The notes: generated from the letters alone by a model not told the origin. Shown: positions 9,267 through 17,718, counted from the first letter of the stretch. The stretch: DNA of 64,000 nucleotides from an uncultured Lachnospiraceae bacterium (GCA_910578345.1 CAJTRA010000001.1:416115-480114), one strand, 5' to 3'. Made by a program: numbers and translations.

Positions 9267-10079
9267 ATGAAAAACAAACTGCTTACTTTTTTAATGTATT
9301 TTACTTTAATCGCGCTGGCACTGATCTTCCTGCTGCCGATTTTATATGTATTCTATAATGCCCTGCTGCCATACCGGTATGTGCAGACCTGGGCGCCGAT
9401 CAGTGTATGGACCCTGGATAACTTCAAAGAATTATTCACGCAATACCCCATCCTGCGATGGTATTGGAATACATTCCTTTCCACCGTGATCGTTGTCGCC
9501 GGCAATCTGATCCTTCCAACTATGGCAGGTTATGCGCTGGCAAAACTCAATTTTCCCGGCAAGAAATTTATTTTTGGCTGTCTGCTGCTCTCTATGATGG
9601 TGCCCTTCCAGTTGACCATGATCCAAATGTATATCCAGCTCGCAAAACTGAATATGCATAACACGGTTTGGGCGATCACATTACCGTTCCTCTCTCAGAC
9701 CATGTTCCTGTTTATGGCAAGACAGTTTTTCTTTGCGGTGCCAAACGAACTGTTAGAGGCGGCCAGAATCGACGGTTTAAGCCATGCAGGCGTATTCTTC
9801 CGGATTGTCGCGCCTATCTCGAAGCCCTTGTTTGCTTCCATCGCTATCCTGAATTTCACGGGAACCTGGAATTCTTACATGGTGCCGGCAACCTTTATCA
9901 ACAAAGTGGATCAGTTTACCCTTGTAGTAGGCCTGCAGACTGTGAATATGACTTATTTCAAAAAGACAAACCTGACGCTCGCAGGAGTGGTACTTCTTTC
10001 CTTCCCGGTCATCCTGTTCTTCATCTGTACGCAGAAGGAGTTCGTCAAAGGGGCAATGAGCTCAGGAATCAAGGCCTGA
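9267..10079 (+). CDS. Carbohydrate ABC transporter permease (MalG-like)
   Basis: A 270-aa second permease with six hydrophobic segments and the EAA motif (ELLEAARIDGLSHAGVFFRI). The ATG at 9267 has GGAGG at 9257-9261. Together with the previous permease it forms the channel of the importer. The C-terminus (KEFVKGAMSSGIKA) is typical of MalG-like proteins, with the usual length. Confidence 0.9.
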   Translation: MKNKLLTFLMYFTLIALALIFLLPILYVFYNALLPYRYVQTWAPISVWTLDNFKELFTQYPILRWYWNTFLSTVIVVAGNLILPTMAGYALAKLNFPGKKFIFGCLLLSMMVPFQLTMIQMYIQLAKLNMHNTVWAITLPFLSQTMFLFMARQFFFAVPNELLEAARIDGLSHAGVFFRIVAPISKPLFASIAILNFTGTWNSYMVPATFINKVDQFTLVVGLQTVNMTYFKKTNLTLAGVVLLSFPVILFFICTQKEFVKGAMSSGIKA

Positions 10080-10163
10080 CTTAAGTTGGCCGCCGCACAC
10101 TGCAGCCAATATATCTGCTGCAATCAACAGGTGTTACAGAAAGATAGAAAGAAGGAACAATCA

Positions 10164-11081
10164 ATGCATTCAACTACACTAAAAGACAGCGCACGGATCC
10201 AAATGTTAGAATGGCAAGACGGCATAATAGATGTCGTCCTGGATACCGACGCCGCGACCGAAGTAGACGATCCGTTCGCGATCAGCTATCTTCTTTTATC
10301 ACCGGAGCGTTTTACGCTAAAGGCAATCTACGCCGCTCCCTTTGCCATGAATGAGCGGGCACAGGATCCTGCCGACGGTATGGAGATGAGTTACCAGGAA
10401 ATCCTGCATATCATGCGATTATGCCATCGTGAAGGATGCTGCAGTGTCCTTCGCGGTTCTTCCCATTGGATGAAGAAGGATAAAACGCCTGTCCACTCCG
10501 ATGCGGCTGAGGATCTTATTCACCGGGCAATGAACTACACAAAAGAAAATCCCTTATATGTTATTGCTATCGGCGCTGCTACTAACATCGCATCCGCCTT
10601 GCAGAAATGTCCACAGATCATGGAACGTATTGTGATAGTATGGCTGGCCGGCAACGAATTCCATGATACCCCTAATGCCTACAACATTTATCAGGATATC
10701 GCGGCCGCCCAGGTTGTTTTCGATTCCGGCGCGCCCCTCATTCATGTGCCCTGTGACCATGTCACTTCCCATATGTTGACCAGCGTTCCGGAACTGGAGT
10801 ACTGTATCGGTAATAAAAATACACTTTGTGAATATCTGATCCATATTGTAAAGGAATATCATCAGGATCATTTTGCGTGGGGCAAACAGATCTGGGATCT
10901 TGGCGCCATCGGCTGCATGGTCAACAGAAATTGGCGCCGAATGGAATATACGGATGCCCCAATCATCACCGATCAGCTTACCTGGTGCAGAGACTCTGGC
11001 CGGCATCTGATTGGAAATATCCGTTCGCTGGATCGTGACGCTATTTTCCGGGATGCTTTTCTAAAAATGGGTGCGGTGTAA
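10164..11081 (+). CDS. Nucleoside hydrolase (IunH family)
   Basis: A 305-aa protein of the inosine/uridine-preferring nucleoside hydrolase fold, which splits the N-glycosidic bond of nucleosides to base and ribose. Seen: the N-terminal metal-binding acidic motif DTDAATEVDD (residues 27-36), a variant of the usual DTDPGxDDA, a central VIAIGAATNIASAL strand-helix, and IVWLAGNEF. Cytoplasmic. The ATG at 10164 has an AAGGAA site; an upstream extension lacks one. Position at the end of the importer operon suggests it acts on the imported compound. The changed motif may mean a different N-glycoside substrate. Confidence 0.82.
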   Translation: MHSTTLKDSARIQMLEWQDGIIDVVLDTDAATEVDDPFAISYLLLSPERFTLKAIYAAPFAMNERAQDPADGMEMSYQEILHIMRLCHREGCCSVLRGSSHWMKKDKTPVHSDAAEDLIHRAMNYTKENPLYVIAIGAATNIASALQKCPQIMERIVIVWLAGNEFHDTPNAYNIYQDIAAAQVVFDSGAPLIHVPCDHVTSHMLTSVPELEYCIGNKNTLCEYLIHIVKEYHQDHFAWGKQIWDLGAIGCMVNRNWRRMEYTDAPIITDQLTWCRDSGRHLIGNIRSLDRDAIFRDAFLKMGAV

Positions 11082-11104
11082 TCTTTCCGCACCCTTATTT
11101 TTTA
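11069..11104 (+). terminator. Terminator of nucleoside hydrolase operon
   Basis: Arms GGGTGCGG (11069-11076) and CCGCACCC (11087-11094) flank the stop codon and are followed by TTATTTTTTA, a standard intrinsic terminator that also isolates the PFL operon. Confidence 0.85.
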
Positions 11105-11107
11105 TCT

Positions 11108-11126
11108 TGTGTAAATTACATACAAA
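11108..11126. promoter_or_regulatory. Possible Rex-like operator upstream of pfl
   Basis: TTGTGTAAATTACATACAA has outer TTGT/ACAA half-sites like sites of the NADH-sensing repressor Rex, which controls fermentation genes in clostridia. The inner positions do not match well, so this is tentative. Confidence 0.25.
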
Positions 11127-11184
11127 ATTCACAAAATTTAACAGAAAAAATCTGATTTGTATGAGAAAAAGTACAAAGCCCGAC

Positions 11185-11214
11185 TTGACGTTGCAGCTTG
11201 ATTTAACATATAAT
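11185..11214 (+). promoter_or_regulatory. Promoter of the split pfl operon
   Basis: TTGACG (11185-11190), 18 bp, TATAAT (11209-11214): a near-consensus promoter. A 5' leader follows with a hairpin (arms 11235-11245 and 11255-11265, one mismatch) before the ribosome site. Confidence 0.7.
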
Positions 11215-11306
11215 GTTGATACCGGATAAGCATGTTTTCCGACACTTCACAATTGTGCCGGAAAATGAACAAACTTACACTAATATTGATAGGAGGCTAT
11301 TTCAAA

Positions 11307-13346
11307 ATGAGACCAGAATGGACAGATTTTGTAGGCGGCAAGTGGGACAAAGAAGTGAATGTCCGTGACTTCATCCAGAGAAACTATCATCCTTATGATG
11401 GTGATGAGTCCTTCTTAGCTGAAGCTACACAGAACACAAAAGACTTATGGGCACAGGTTCTTGAGTTACAGAAGCAGGAACGTGAAGCAGGCGGCGTGCT
11501 GGATATGGATACCAAGGTTGTATCTACCATCACATCCCATGGCCCTGGTTATTTGGACAAGAGCAAAGAGACAATCGTAGGTTTCCAGACTGATAAGCCT
11601 TTTAAGCGTTCCTTACAGCCTTACGGCGGTATCAGAATGGCAGAGAAGGCATGTTCTGATAATGGCTACGAAGTAGATCCTGAAATCAGCGAGTTCTTCT
11701 CCACACACAGAAAGACACACAACGCAGGCTGTTTCGATGCTTATAATGCAGAGATGAGAGCATGCCGTTCTTCCCACATCATCACAGGTCTTCCGGATGC
11801 ATACGGACGTGGACGTATCATCGGCGACTACAGACGTGTGGCTCTGTACGGTATCGACAGACTGATCGAAGACAAACAGGCGCAGAAGGATTCCACAGGA
11901 CGCGTTATGACAGACGATGTAATCCGTCTCCGTGAAGAATTATCCGAGCAGATGATTGCCCTGAAACTGATGAAGGAGATGGCTGCTTCTTATGGCTGCG
12001 ATATTTCCAAACCTGCTTCTAACGTACAGGAAGCGATCCAGGCTACTTACTTCGGATATCTGTGCTCCGTAAAAGAGCAGAATGGCGCTGCTATGTCTCT
12101 TGGACGTACCTCTACTTTCCTTGACATCTATGCTGAGAGAGACTTGGCTAACGGTACTTTCACAGAGCAACAGATCCAGGAATTTGTTGACCACTTCATC
12201 ATGAAGCTGCGTCTGATCAAATTTGCACGTACACCTGAGTACAACCAGATCTTCGCAGGCGATCCGGTATGGGTAACAGAGTCCCTCGGCGGTGTTGGCG
12301 TTGACGGCCGTCACATGGTAACGAAGATGAGCTTCCGTTATCTGCACACTCTGACCAACTTAGGACCTTCTCCGGAGCCGAACTTAACAGTTCTGTGGTC
12401 CACAAGACTTCCTGAGAACTGGAAGAGATACTGCGCTAAGATGTCCATTCAGACTTCTTCCATCCAGTATGAGAACGATGATCTGATGAGAGTGACACAC
12501 GGTGATGACTACGGTATCGCATGCTGCGTATCTTCCATGGTAATTGGTAAGGAAATGCAGTTCTTCGGCGCTCGTGCTAACGTTGCAAAATGTCTGCTGT
12601 ACGCATTGAACGGCGGTATCGATGAAGTAACCAAGAAACAGGTTGGACCGAAGTATCGTCCGGTTTCCGGTGATGTACTGGATTACGATGACGTTATGGA
12701 TAAGTTCATCGACATGCTTGAGTGGCAGGCAGATGTATATGTAAATACACTGAACATTATTCACTACATGCATGACAAATACTGCTATGAGAGAGCAGAG
12801 ATGGCTCTTCATGACAGAGATGTTAAGCGTTATTTCGCAACAGGTGTTGCAGGTCTTTCCATCGTGGCTGACTCCTTATCTGCGATCAAGTATGCTAAGG
12901 TTGAGCCGATCAGAGATGAAGATGGCATTATCGTTGACTTCAAGACAACTGGCGACTTCCCGAAATATGGTAATGACGATGACCGCGTAGATGCGATTGC
13001 TCAGGAGATCGTTCATAAGTTCATGACAGCGATCAGAAGACATCACACCTACAGGAACGGTGTTCCGACAACATCCATCCTTACCATTACTTCCAACGTA
13101 ACTTATGGTAAGGCTACAGGTAACACACCTGACGGACGTAAGAAAGGCCAGCCTTTCGCTCCGGGCGCTAACCCGATGCACGGCCGTGACACCCACGGTG
13201 CAGTAGCTTCTCTGTCTTCTGTATCCAAGCTTCCGTTCAATGATGCACAGGATGGTATCTCCAATACCTTCACCATCATTCCGGGCGCACTTGGTAAAGA
13301 GGATCAGGTATTTGCAGGCGATATCGAATTAGACCTGAACAAATAA
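11307..13346 (+). CDS. pflB: Pyruvate formate-lyase core subunit, lacks glycyl radical domain
   Basis: A 679-aa protein closely resembling the barrel part of pyruvate formate-lyase, which converts pyruvate and CoA to acetyl-CoA and formate. The catalytic cysteine pair is present (IACCVSS, Cys406-Cys407), with the MQFFGARANVAKCLLYALNGG segment after it. Unlike ordinary PFL (about 740-760 aa) it ends at GDIELDLNK, just where the C-terminal glycyl radical domain should begin. That domain is encoded separately at 13617. ATG 11307 has AGGAGG upstream; the in-frame ATG at 11232 has none. Codon use is strongly biased, suggesting high expression. Each later frame has its own strong ribosome site, so a sequencing frameshift does not explain the split. 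Confidence 0.93.
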   Translation: MRPEWTDFVGGKWDKEVNVRDFIQRNYHPYDGDESFLAEATQNTKDLWAQVLELQKQEREAGGVLDMDTKVVSTITSHGPGYLDKSKETIVGFQTDKPFKRSLQPYGGIRMAEKACSDNGYEVDPEISEFFSTHRKTHNAGCFDAYNAEMRACRSSHIITGLPDAYGRGRIIGDYRRVALYGIDRLIEDKQAQKDSTGRVMTDDVIRLREELSEQMIALKLMKEMAASYGCDISKPASNVQEAIQATYFGYLCSVKEQNGAAMSLGRTSTFLDIYAERDLANGTFTEQQIQEFVDHFIMKLRLIKFARTPEYNQIFAGDPVWVTESLGGVGVDGRHMVTKMSFRYLHTLTNLGPSPEPNLTVLWSTRLPENWKRYCAKMSIQTSSIQYENDDLMRVTHGDDYGIACCVSSMVIGKEMQFFGARANVAKCLLYALNGGIDEVTKKQVGPKYRPVSGDVLDYDDVMDKFIDMLEWQADVYVNTLNIIHYMHDKYCYERAEMALHDRDVKRYFATGVAGLSIVADSLSAIKYAKVEPIRDEDGIIVDFKTTGDFPKYGNDDDRVDAIAQEIVHKFMTAIRRHHTYRNGVPTTSILTITSNVTYGKATGNTPDGRKKGQPFAPGANPMHGRDTHGAVASLSSVSKLPFNDAQDGISNTFTIIPGALGKEDQVFAGDIELDLNK

Positions 13347-13377
13347 TGTAACCCAATCCATATGGAGGTAATAGTAT

Positions 13378-13581
13378 ATGGATAACAAGCAGATGATCGA
13401 CGACTTTGTCAAGATGATGGATTCCGGGATGGCACAGGGTGTCGGACACGTGAACGTCGATGTCGATGACAAAGCAGAAGAATCAAAGAATGTTCAGACA
13501 ATGGGTTGTACAGATTGTTCCCGTACACCTCTTGCCTGCAGCGTTCCGACTCTCCAGGAGGGTCTGGACGACTACAAATAA
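13378..13581 (+). CDS. 67-aa cysteine-containing protein resembling the start of a glycyl radical domain
   Basis: This small gene lies between the two PFL pieces with its own GGAGG site (ATG 13378). Its first 30 residues (MIDDFVKMMDSGMAQGVGH, then VNVDVD) resemble the start of the stand-alone glycyl radical domain downstream (VDNLVSLLDGYATKGGHHLN, then VNV), but it has no RVSGY glycyl loop. Instead it carries a CTDC motif and a further Cys in PLAC. Seen: similarity and cysteines. Inferred: a partner or placeholder that docks on the PFL core where the radical domain binds, or a redox/metal switch. No named family is assigned. Confidence 0.8.
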   Translation: MDNKQMIDDFVKMMDSGMAQGVGHVNVDVDDKAEESKNVQTMGCTDCSRTPLACSVPTLQEGLDDYK

Positions 13582-13616
13582 ATTCTACAGACATATAATA
13601 TAAGGAGGACACAACA

Positions 13617-13859
13617 ATGGCAGCAGCAAATGCTCAGGTAGATAACTTAGTATCATTATTGGATGGTTATGCAACAAAGGGCGGCCATCACCTTAACGTT
13701 AACGTACTCAACAGGGATACCTTACTGGATGCCCAGAAGCATCCTGAGAACTATCCTCAGTTGACGATCCGCGTATCCGGCTATGCAGTTAACTTCATCA
13801 AGTTGACACCGGAACAGCAGGCAGACGTTATCTCCCGTACTTTCCATGAGTCAGTATAA
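13617..13859 (+). CDS. Stand-alone glycyl radical domain of pyruvate formate-lyase
   Basis: An 80-aa protein equal to the last domain of PFL: DNLVSLLDGYATKGGHHLNV, NRDTLLDAQKHPENYPQL, then the radical loop TIRVSGYAVNF with Gly55 as the expected glycyl radical, and the terminal DVISRTF helix. It is shorter than the spare-part protein YfiD/GrcA (127 aa in E. coli) and, unlike there, no complete PFL is encoded next to it, so it should be an obligate subunit of the core. It has an AAGGAGG ribosome site 36 nt after the previous stop. Activation is presumably by the radical SAM enzyme at 14208. Confidence 0.92.
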   Translation: MAAANAQVDNLVSLLDGYATKGGHHLNVNVLNRDTLLDAQKHPENYPQLTIRVSGYAVNFIKLTPEQQADVISRTFHESV

Positions 13860-13928
13860 TCTGGCACATAGAGCCGGCAGATCATGAAGTCAGCCTCCAC
13901 AGGCTGTGTACAAAATAAGCAAGTTGAA

Positions 13929-13967
13929 AGTCAGGGAGAATCAATCCTCCCTGGCTTTCTTATTTGT
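13929..13967 (+). terminator. Terminator after the pfl subunits
   Basis: Arms 13929-13938 (AGTCAGGGAG) and 13947-13956 (CTCCCTGGCT, one G-T pair) are followed by TTCTTATTTGTTT. The remaining stretch to 14207 contains a T-rich run and TATACT at 14093, so pflA probably has its own promoter; I see no gene in it. Confidence 0.75.
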
Positions 13968-14207
13968 TTAACTATAGGTACACTCTTACGCTTTCTCACG
14001 GACTTTACTTTAGGTACAAAGTTCTGGCCCAACAGTTCCGCGCGTATTCCGCATGTCCTTAATTAGGTCTGGTTTTTTTAATAAATACGGGTTATACTAT
14101 ATCTATCAAATGCGCTGGATCCATGTTTTTCCATAACGCTGTCGCATCTATCCTGACGAAACTTACAGGTTCAGCGCCGAATCATGAACAGAAAGAAGGT
14201 TTTACTT

Positions 14208-14978
14208 ATGCAGGGAAGAATTCACTCCTTAGAAAGCTTCGGTACCGTAGACGGGCCAGGCGTCAGATTCGTTGTTTTTGTACAAGGTTGTCCCATGCGT
14301 TGTGCCTACTGCCATAATCCCGATACCTGGGAGATGAACGGCGGCACACTGATGGAGCCAGCATATATCATTGAACAGTACGAACGTAATATCAGCTTCT
14401 ATAAGGGCGGCGGCATTACCGTGACAGGCGGTGAACCTCTGATGCAGGTTGATTTTCTGTTAGATCTGTTCCGCCTGGCGAAGAAGAAAAATATCCATAC
14501 CTGTATCGATTCCTCCGGGATTGCCTACAAGAAAAACGCTAACCCGGAATGGCTGGCCAAACTGGATGAATTGATGACTATGACCGATCTGGTGATGCTT
14601 GATATCAAGCATATTGATCCCGAAAAACATAAAGAGTTGACTTCTCAGCCCAACGACGGCATCCTTGCCTTTGCAGAATATCTCAATGAAAAGCACGTCG
14701 ATATGTGGATCCGTCATGTCATCGTCCCCGGCATTACTGACGACGACAAATACTTATACCAGCTCGGCTATTTCATCGGTGCATTTACGAATCTGAAAGC
14801 GCTGGACGCCCTTCCTTATCATACTATGGGCAAGCCGAAATATGAGAAGCTTGGCATGGCATATAAGCTGGAAGGTGTGGAACCCATGGATAAGAATAAG
14901 CTGATCGAGAAGAAGCAGGTTATTCTGGACGGCATCCGTAAACGCAGAGAAGAACTCGGCCTGCTCTCCCATGCATAG
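14208..14978 (+). CDS. pflA: Pyruvate formate-lyase activating enzyme (radical SAM)
   Basis: A 256-aa radical SAM enzyme. The [4Fe-4S] motif is CPMRCAYC in an N-terminal segment (FGTVDGPGVRFVVFVQG) typical of PflA, and TVTGGEPLMQ is the SAM-binding GGE motif. It abstracts hydrogen from the PFL glycine, here Gly55 of the separate domain. Length matches the family. ATG 14208 (MQGRIHSLESFG) was chosen over 14184 because AGAAGG lies 8 nt before it and the N-terminus then matches the family. It follows the split PFL genes. Confidence 0.93.
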   Translation: MQGRIHSLESFGTVDGPGVRFVVFVQGCPMRCAYCHNPDTWEMNGGTLMEPAYIIEQYERNISFYKGGGITVTGGEPLMQVDFLLDLFRLAKKKNIHTCIDSSGIAYKKNANPEWLAKLDELMTMTDLVMLDIKHIDPEKHKELTSQPNDGILAFAEYLNEKHVDMWIRHVIVPGITDDDKYLYQLGYFIGAFTNLKALDALPYHTMGKPKYEKLGMAYKLEGVEPMDKNKLIEKKQVILDGIRKRREELGLLSHA

Positions 14979-15052
14979 CAAAGAGCAAGCGCTATCTTTT
15001 CCATAATTGCCACTTGTATCTTAAGCTCTTTTATATTAAAATAGAAGCATAG

Positions 15053-15070
15053 TTGATAAATTTATATCAA
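15053..15070. promoter_or_regulatory. Inverted repeat upstream of ferredoxin
   Basis: TTGATA-N6-TATCAA lies 37 nt before the ferredoxin ATG. It resembles a CRP/FNR-type half-site pair, but the spacing is wider than the usual TTGAT-N4-ATCAA, so the regulator is unknown. Confidence 0.35.
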
Positions 15071-15106
15071 TCTCACATAGTTTTATAACATAAGGAGGAT
15101 ATCAAT

Positions 15107-15277
15107 ATGGCATTCGTAATCAATGACGGCTGTGTATCTTGTGGTGCGTGTGAAGCACAGTGCCCGGTTGGCGCAATCAGTCTGGGCGACGGTAAATTCG
15201 AGATCGATCCGAGCAAATGTATCGATTGCGGTTCCTGCGCAGGCGCTTGCCCTACAGGTTCTATCGAACAGGGCTAA
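15107..15277 (+). CDS. 2[4Fe-4S] ferredoxin
   Basis: A 56-aa clostridial ferredoxin with two CxxCxxCxxxCP motifs (CVSCGACEAQCP and CIDCGSCAGACP), which bind two low-potential clusters. Start 15107 has AAGGAGG upstream. It carries electrons in the cytoplasm. Its place directly after pflA suggests it may supply the electron needed for SAM cleavage during PFL activation, although such ferredoxins also serve pyruvate oxidation and hydrogenases. Confidence 0.95.
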   Translation: MAFVINDGCVSCGACEAQCPVGAISLGDGKFEIDPSKCIDCGSCAGACPTGSIEQG

Positions 15278-15307
15278 TGCTCTGACAGTATGAGTCCAAT
15301 CGGCTCA

Positions 15308-15371
15308 CCCCTGTCAAAAGCGACGGTATTACAGATTGACCGGATCGTCTTTGACAGGGGATTTCTTTTTG
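15308..15371 (+). terminator. Terminator of ferredoxin
   Basis: Arms CCCCTGTCAAA (15308-15318) and TTTGACAGGGG (15350-15360) are perfectly complementary and followed by ATTTCTTTTT. It overlaps the 3' end of the convergent MerR-like gene. Confidence 0.8.
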
Positions 15372-16123
15372 CCTCTGCCCAGCCTTTCTTTCGGCTTATG
15401 ACGCTCCCTGATCATCTCATCAATCTTCCGGTAGTGCTCTTCCTCTTTCTTCCAACGTTCTTCATCCCTCTCCTCCTGCATTCTGAACTGATAGTCCAAT
15501 TCCTTGAGAATACTTTCCTTGACGTCTGTACATAATTCACGGTTTGCCGACTTGACTGCCTCTGTAATCATGTGCTGCAGCAGATACTGCAGCCTGGCCG
15601 CTTTCCTGCTCTTATCCACATCAGCGTAATCCTGGTCTGCCTCTGCCGCCTCCTCCTTCTCTTTGGAGAGCGCTACTACAAAGCGCTGAGGTTTTATAAG
15701 ATCTATTTCCGGCAGTTTTTCTGTCTGTTCCTCTCCGGACTCATGCCTGTCGGCTGCCTCTTCTGCCTGTTTTTCTTTTACCTCTGGCTGTTCTTCCTCC
15801 TTCTTTTCTTCCGTTTCTGCTGTCTTTCCCATCTGCTGCATCAAAATCCCCCATTCCTGCTCACTCATTTCCTCCGTTTTACTGTCTGTCGCCCCAGGCA
15901 TCCGCAACAGGATTGTACGAATCGCCTTAAGTTGAAGACCCTGTTCTTTCAGTTCCTTGATCTCCTGAAGCTTTCGGATATCCTGTTCCGTATAATACCG
16001 GTGTCCCATCTCATTACGCTTGATCGGAAGCGCCAGCTCCTCTTCCCAATACCGCAGCACATGGCTTTCCACCTGCACCTTTTTCGCCGCCTCCGATATG
16101 TAGTAGATTGTTTTCTGTTCCAT
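15329..16123 (-). CDS. MerR-like DNA-binding protein with long charged tail
   Basis: A 264-aa protein. Residues about 5-75 form a MerR-type winged helix (YYISEAAKKVQVESHVLRYW, then GHRYYTEQDIRKLQEI). The rest is a highly charged Glu/Lys/Gln-rich region predicted as coiled coil, ending in ERLGRGKKKSPVK. The layout recalls RacA-type chromosome-anchoring proteins as much as a classic MerR regulator; no effector-binding domain is recognised. Start 16123 has an AAAGGAG site; the upstream in-frame extension does not. Downstream of dnaB but separated from it by a terminator. Confidence 0.7.
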   Translation of the reverse strand: MEQKTIYYISEAAKKVQVESHVLRYWEEELALPIKRNEMGHRYYTEQDIRKLQEIKELKEQGLQLKAIRTILLRMPGATDSKTEEMSEQEWGILMQQMGKTAETEEKKEEEQPEVKEKQAEEAADRHESGEEQTEKLPEIDLIKPQRFVVALSKEKEEAAEADQDYADVDKSRKAARLQYLLQHMITEAVKSANRELCTDVKESILKELDYQFRMQEERDEERWKKEEEHYRKIDEMIRERHKPKERLGRGKKKSPVKDDPVNL

Positions 16124-16215
16124 GATTGTTCTCCTTTCCTGTAAGGGTGTTGTACCATTCCTGCCCCGTATAGCCCTTGTGTTCCAAAACGCTTCGCCTT
16201 GCATTCCTTCCTATC

Positions 16216-16256
16216 ACAAAAAAAGAGACTCCCCCGCTCTCAGGTTGTCTCTTTTG
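16216..16256 (-). terminator. Terminator of dnaB operon
   Basis: On the minus strand AAAAGAGAC (16248-16256) pairs with GTCTCTTTT (16222-16230) and runs into a T tract. Confidence 0.8.
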
Positions 16257-16330
16257 TAGTAATCTTATGAATCAATACCGACCGTCATACCGCTCTCCGG
16301 TAATACCGTAATCAGAATCACCGCAGATGG

Positions 16331-17662
16331 TCATCTCTGCAGATTCGCAAACTTTGTGAAATCGGGCAGCCATACCAGTTCAACCGTACCAATCGGGCCA
16401 TTTCTCTGCTTGGCTATGATAATCTCCGCGATTCCCTTCTTCTCTGTATCCTTATTGTAATAGTCGTCTCTATAGATGAACATAACCACATCGGCGTCCT
16501 GCTCGATCGCACCGGATTCACGCAGGTCCGACAGCATAGGTCTGTGATCCGGTCTCTGTTCCACCGCACGGCTGAGCTGCGAAAGCGCAATCACAGGCAC
16601 ATGCAATTCTCTGGCCAGCGCTTTCAGGGACCGGGAAATATCCGAAATCTCCTGCTGTCTGGAATCTGTTGACCGGCCGCTTCCCGACATCAGCTGCAGA
16701 TAGTCAATGATGATCATCTCCAAATTATGCTCTAATTTATATTTGCGGCATTTGGAACGAAGCTCTGATATCCCAATGCCCGGTGTATCATCAATAATCA
16801 GATTCGATTTCCCGATAATGCCCGCGCTCTCGATCAGCTTCTCCCATTCCACATCCGACAGATTACCGGTTCTCAGATGCTGGGAATCTACTTTAGATTC
16901 CATGGAGAAGAGTCGATTCACAAGTTGTTCCTTAGACATCTCCAGGCTGAAGATCGCCACCGTCTTAGCCTGCTTGAAAGCCACATATTGGGCGATATTC
17001 AAGACAAAGGCAGTTTTACCCATGGAAGGTCTTGCAGCCACCAAAATAAGGTCAGAAGGCTGCATACCGGCGGTTCTGTAATCCAGATCCAGGAATCCTG
17101 TCGCAACACCTGTCACATTTCCTTTGTTGTGGGAGGCCCTCTCAATATTATCCATAGCGTTCATGACAATCTGCCGGATCGGCACAAACTCACCCGCATT
17201 TCTGCGCTGTACCAAGTCGAAAATCCGCTTCTCCGTATCGGACAGAATGTCTTCCAGACTTTCCTTCCCCACATAACAGGTGTTGGCAATCTCCTCATTG
17301 ATACGTATTAGTCTCCGCAAGGTAGCTTTCTGCGCCACAATATTAGCATAGTGCTTGATATTCGCTGTCGTCGGCACTGCCATGATTAAATCCCGGATAA
17401 ATTCCAGGCTGCTCACCTCAGGCGGCACATCCTTCTCCTTCAGGCGATCCTGCAATGTGACCAAATCGACCGGTTTCCCCTCATCATTCAGTTCTACCAT
17501 GGCGTCAAACAAAACACCGTATTGCTTATTATAGAAATCATCCCCAAGAACAATCTCTGAAGCGACTATGATCGCCTCCCGGTCCATGATCATGGAGCCA
17601 ATGACAGACTGCTCCGCTTCCATGCTGTGCGGTAATATTCTTTTTAATAGCGTTTCTTCCAA
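16331..17662 (-). CDS. dnaB: Replicative DNA helicase DnaB/DnaC
   Basis: A 443-aa hexameric helicase that opens the replication fork. N-terminal DnaB domain (PHSMEAEQSVIGSMIMDREA), then the RecA-like ATPase with Walker A ARPSMGKTAF and Walker B-like IIIDYLQLM; ALARELHVPVIALSQLSR is the family signature. Length is normal. The frame begins with TTG at 17662, with AGGTGA upstream, so a non-ATG start is likely. It lies 56 nt after rplI in the gdpP-rplI-dnaB order usual in Firmicutes. Confidence 0.93.
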   Translation of the reverse strand: MEETLLKRILPHSMEAEQSVIGSMIMDREAIIVASEIVLGDDFYNKQYGVLFDAMVELNDEGKPVDLVTLQDRLKEKDVPPEVSSLEFIRDLIMAVPTTANIKHYANIVAQKATLRRLIRINEEIANTCYVGKESLEDILSDTEKRIFDLVQRRNAGEFVPIRQIVMNAMDNIERASHNKGNVTGVATGFLDLDYRTAGMQPSDLILVAARPSMGKTAFVLNIAQYVAFKQAKTVAIFSLEMSKEQLVNRLFSMESKVDSQHLRTGNLSDVEWEKLIESAGIIGKSNLIIDDTPGIGISELRSKCRKYKLEHNLEMIIIDYLQLMSGSGRSTDSRQQEISDISRSLKALARELHVPVIALSQLSRAVEQRPDHRPMLSDLRESGAIEQDADVVMFIYRDDYYNKDTEKKGIAEIIIAKQRNGPIGTVELVWLPDFTKFANLQR

Positions 17663-17718
17663 TGCCTGTCACCTGCCTGTATTTTCGTTCTTCTAAGGTA
17701 ATGGTAAGTTTCTCCCTG

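Noticed and set aside
11232..11306. 25-codon N-terminal extension of the PFL core from ATG 11232
   Set aside because: No ribosome site there, it overlaps the leader hairpin, and ATG 11307 has AGGAGG and a family-like N-terminus.
13346..13617. PFL split explained by a sequencing frameshift
   Set aside because: Stops and starts are separated by 31 and 35 nt gaps with strong ribosome sites, and a distinct 67-aa gene lies between.
15572..16144. 190-aa plus-strand frame rich in Leu/Phe/Cys
   Set aside because: It is the antisense shadow of the MerR-like gene's Glu/Lys-rich tail and has no ribosome site.
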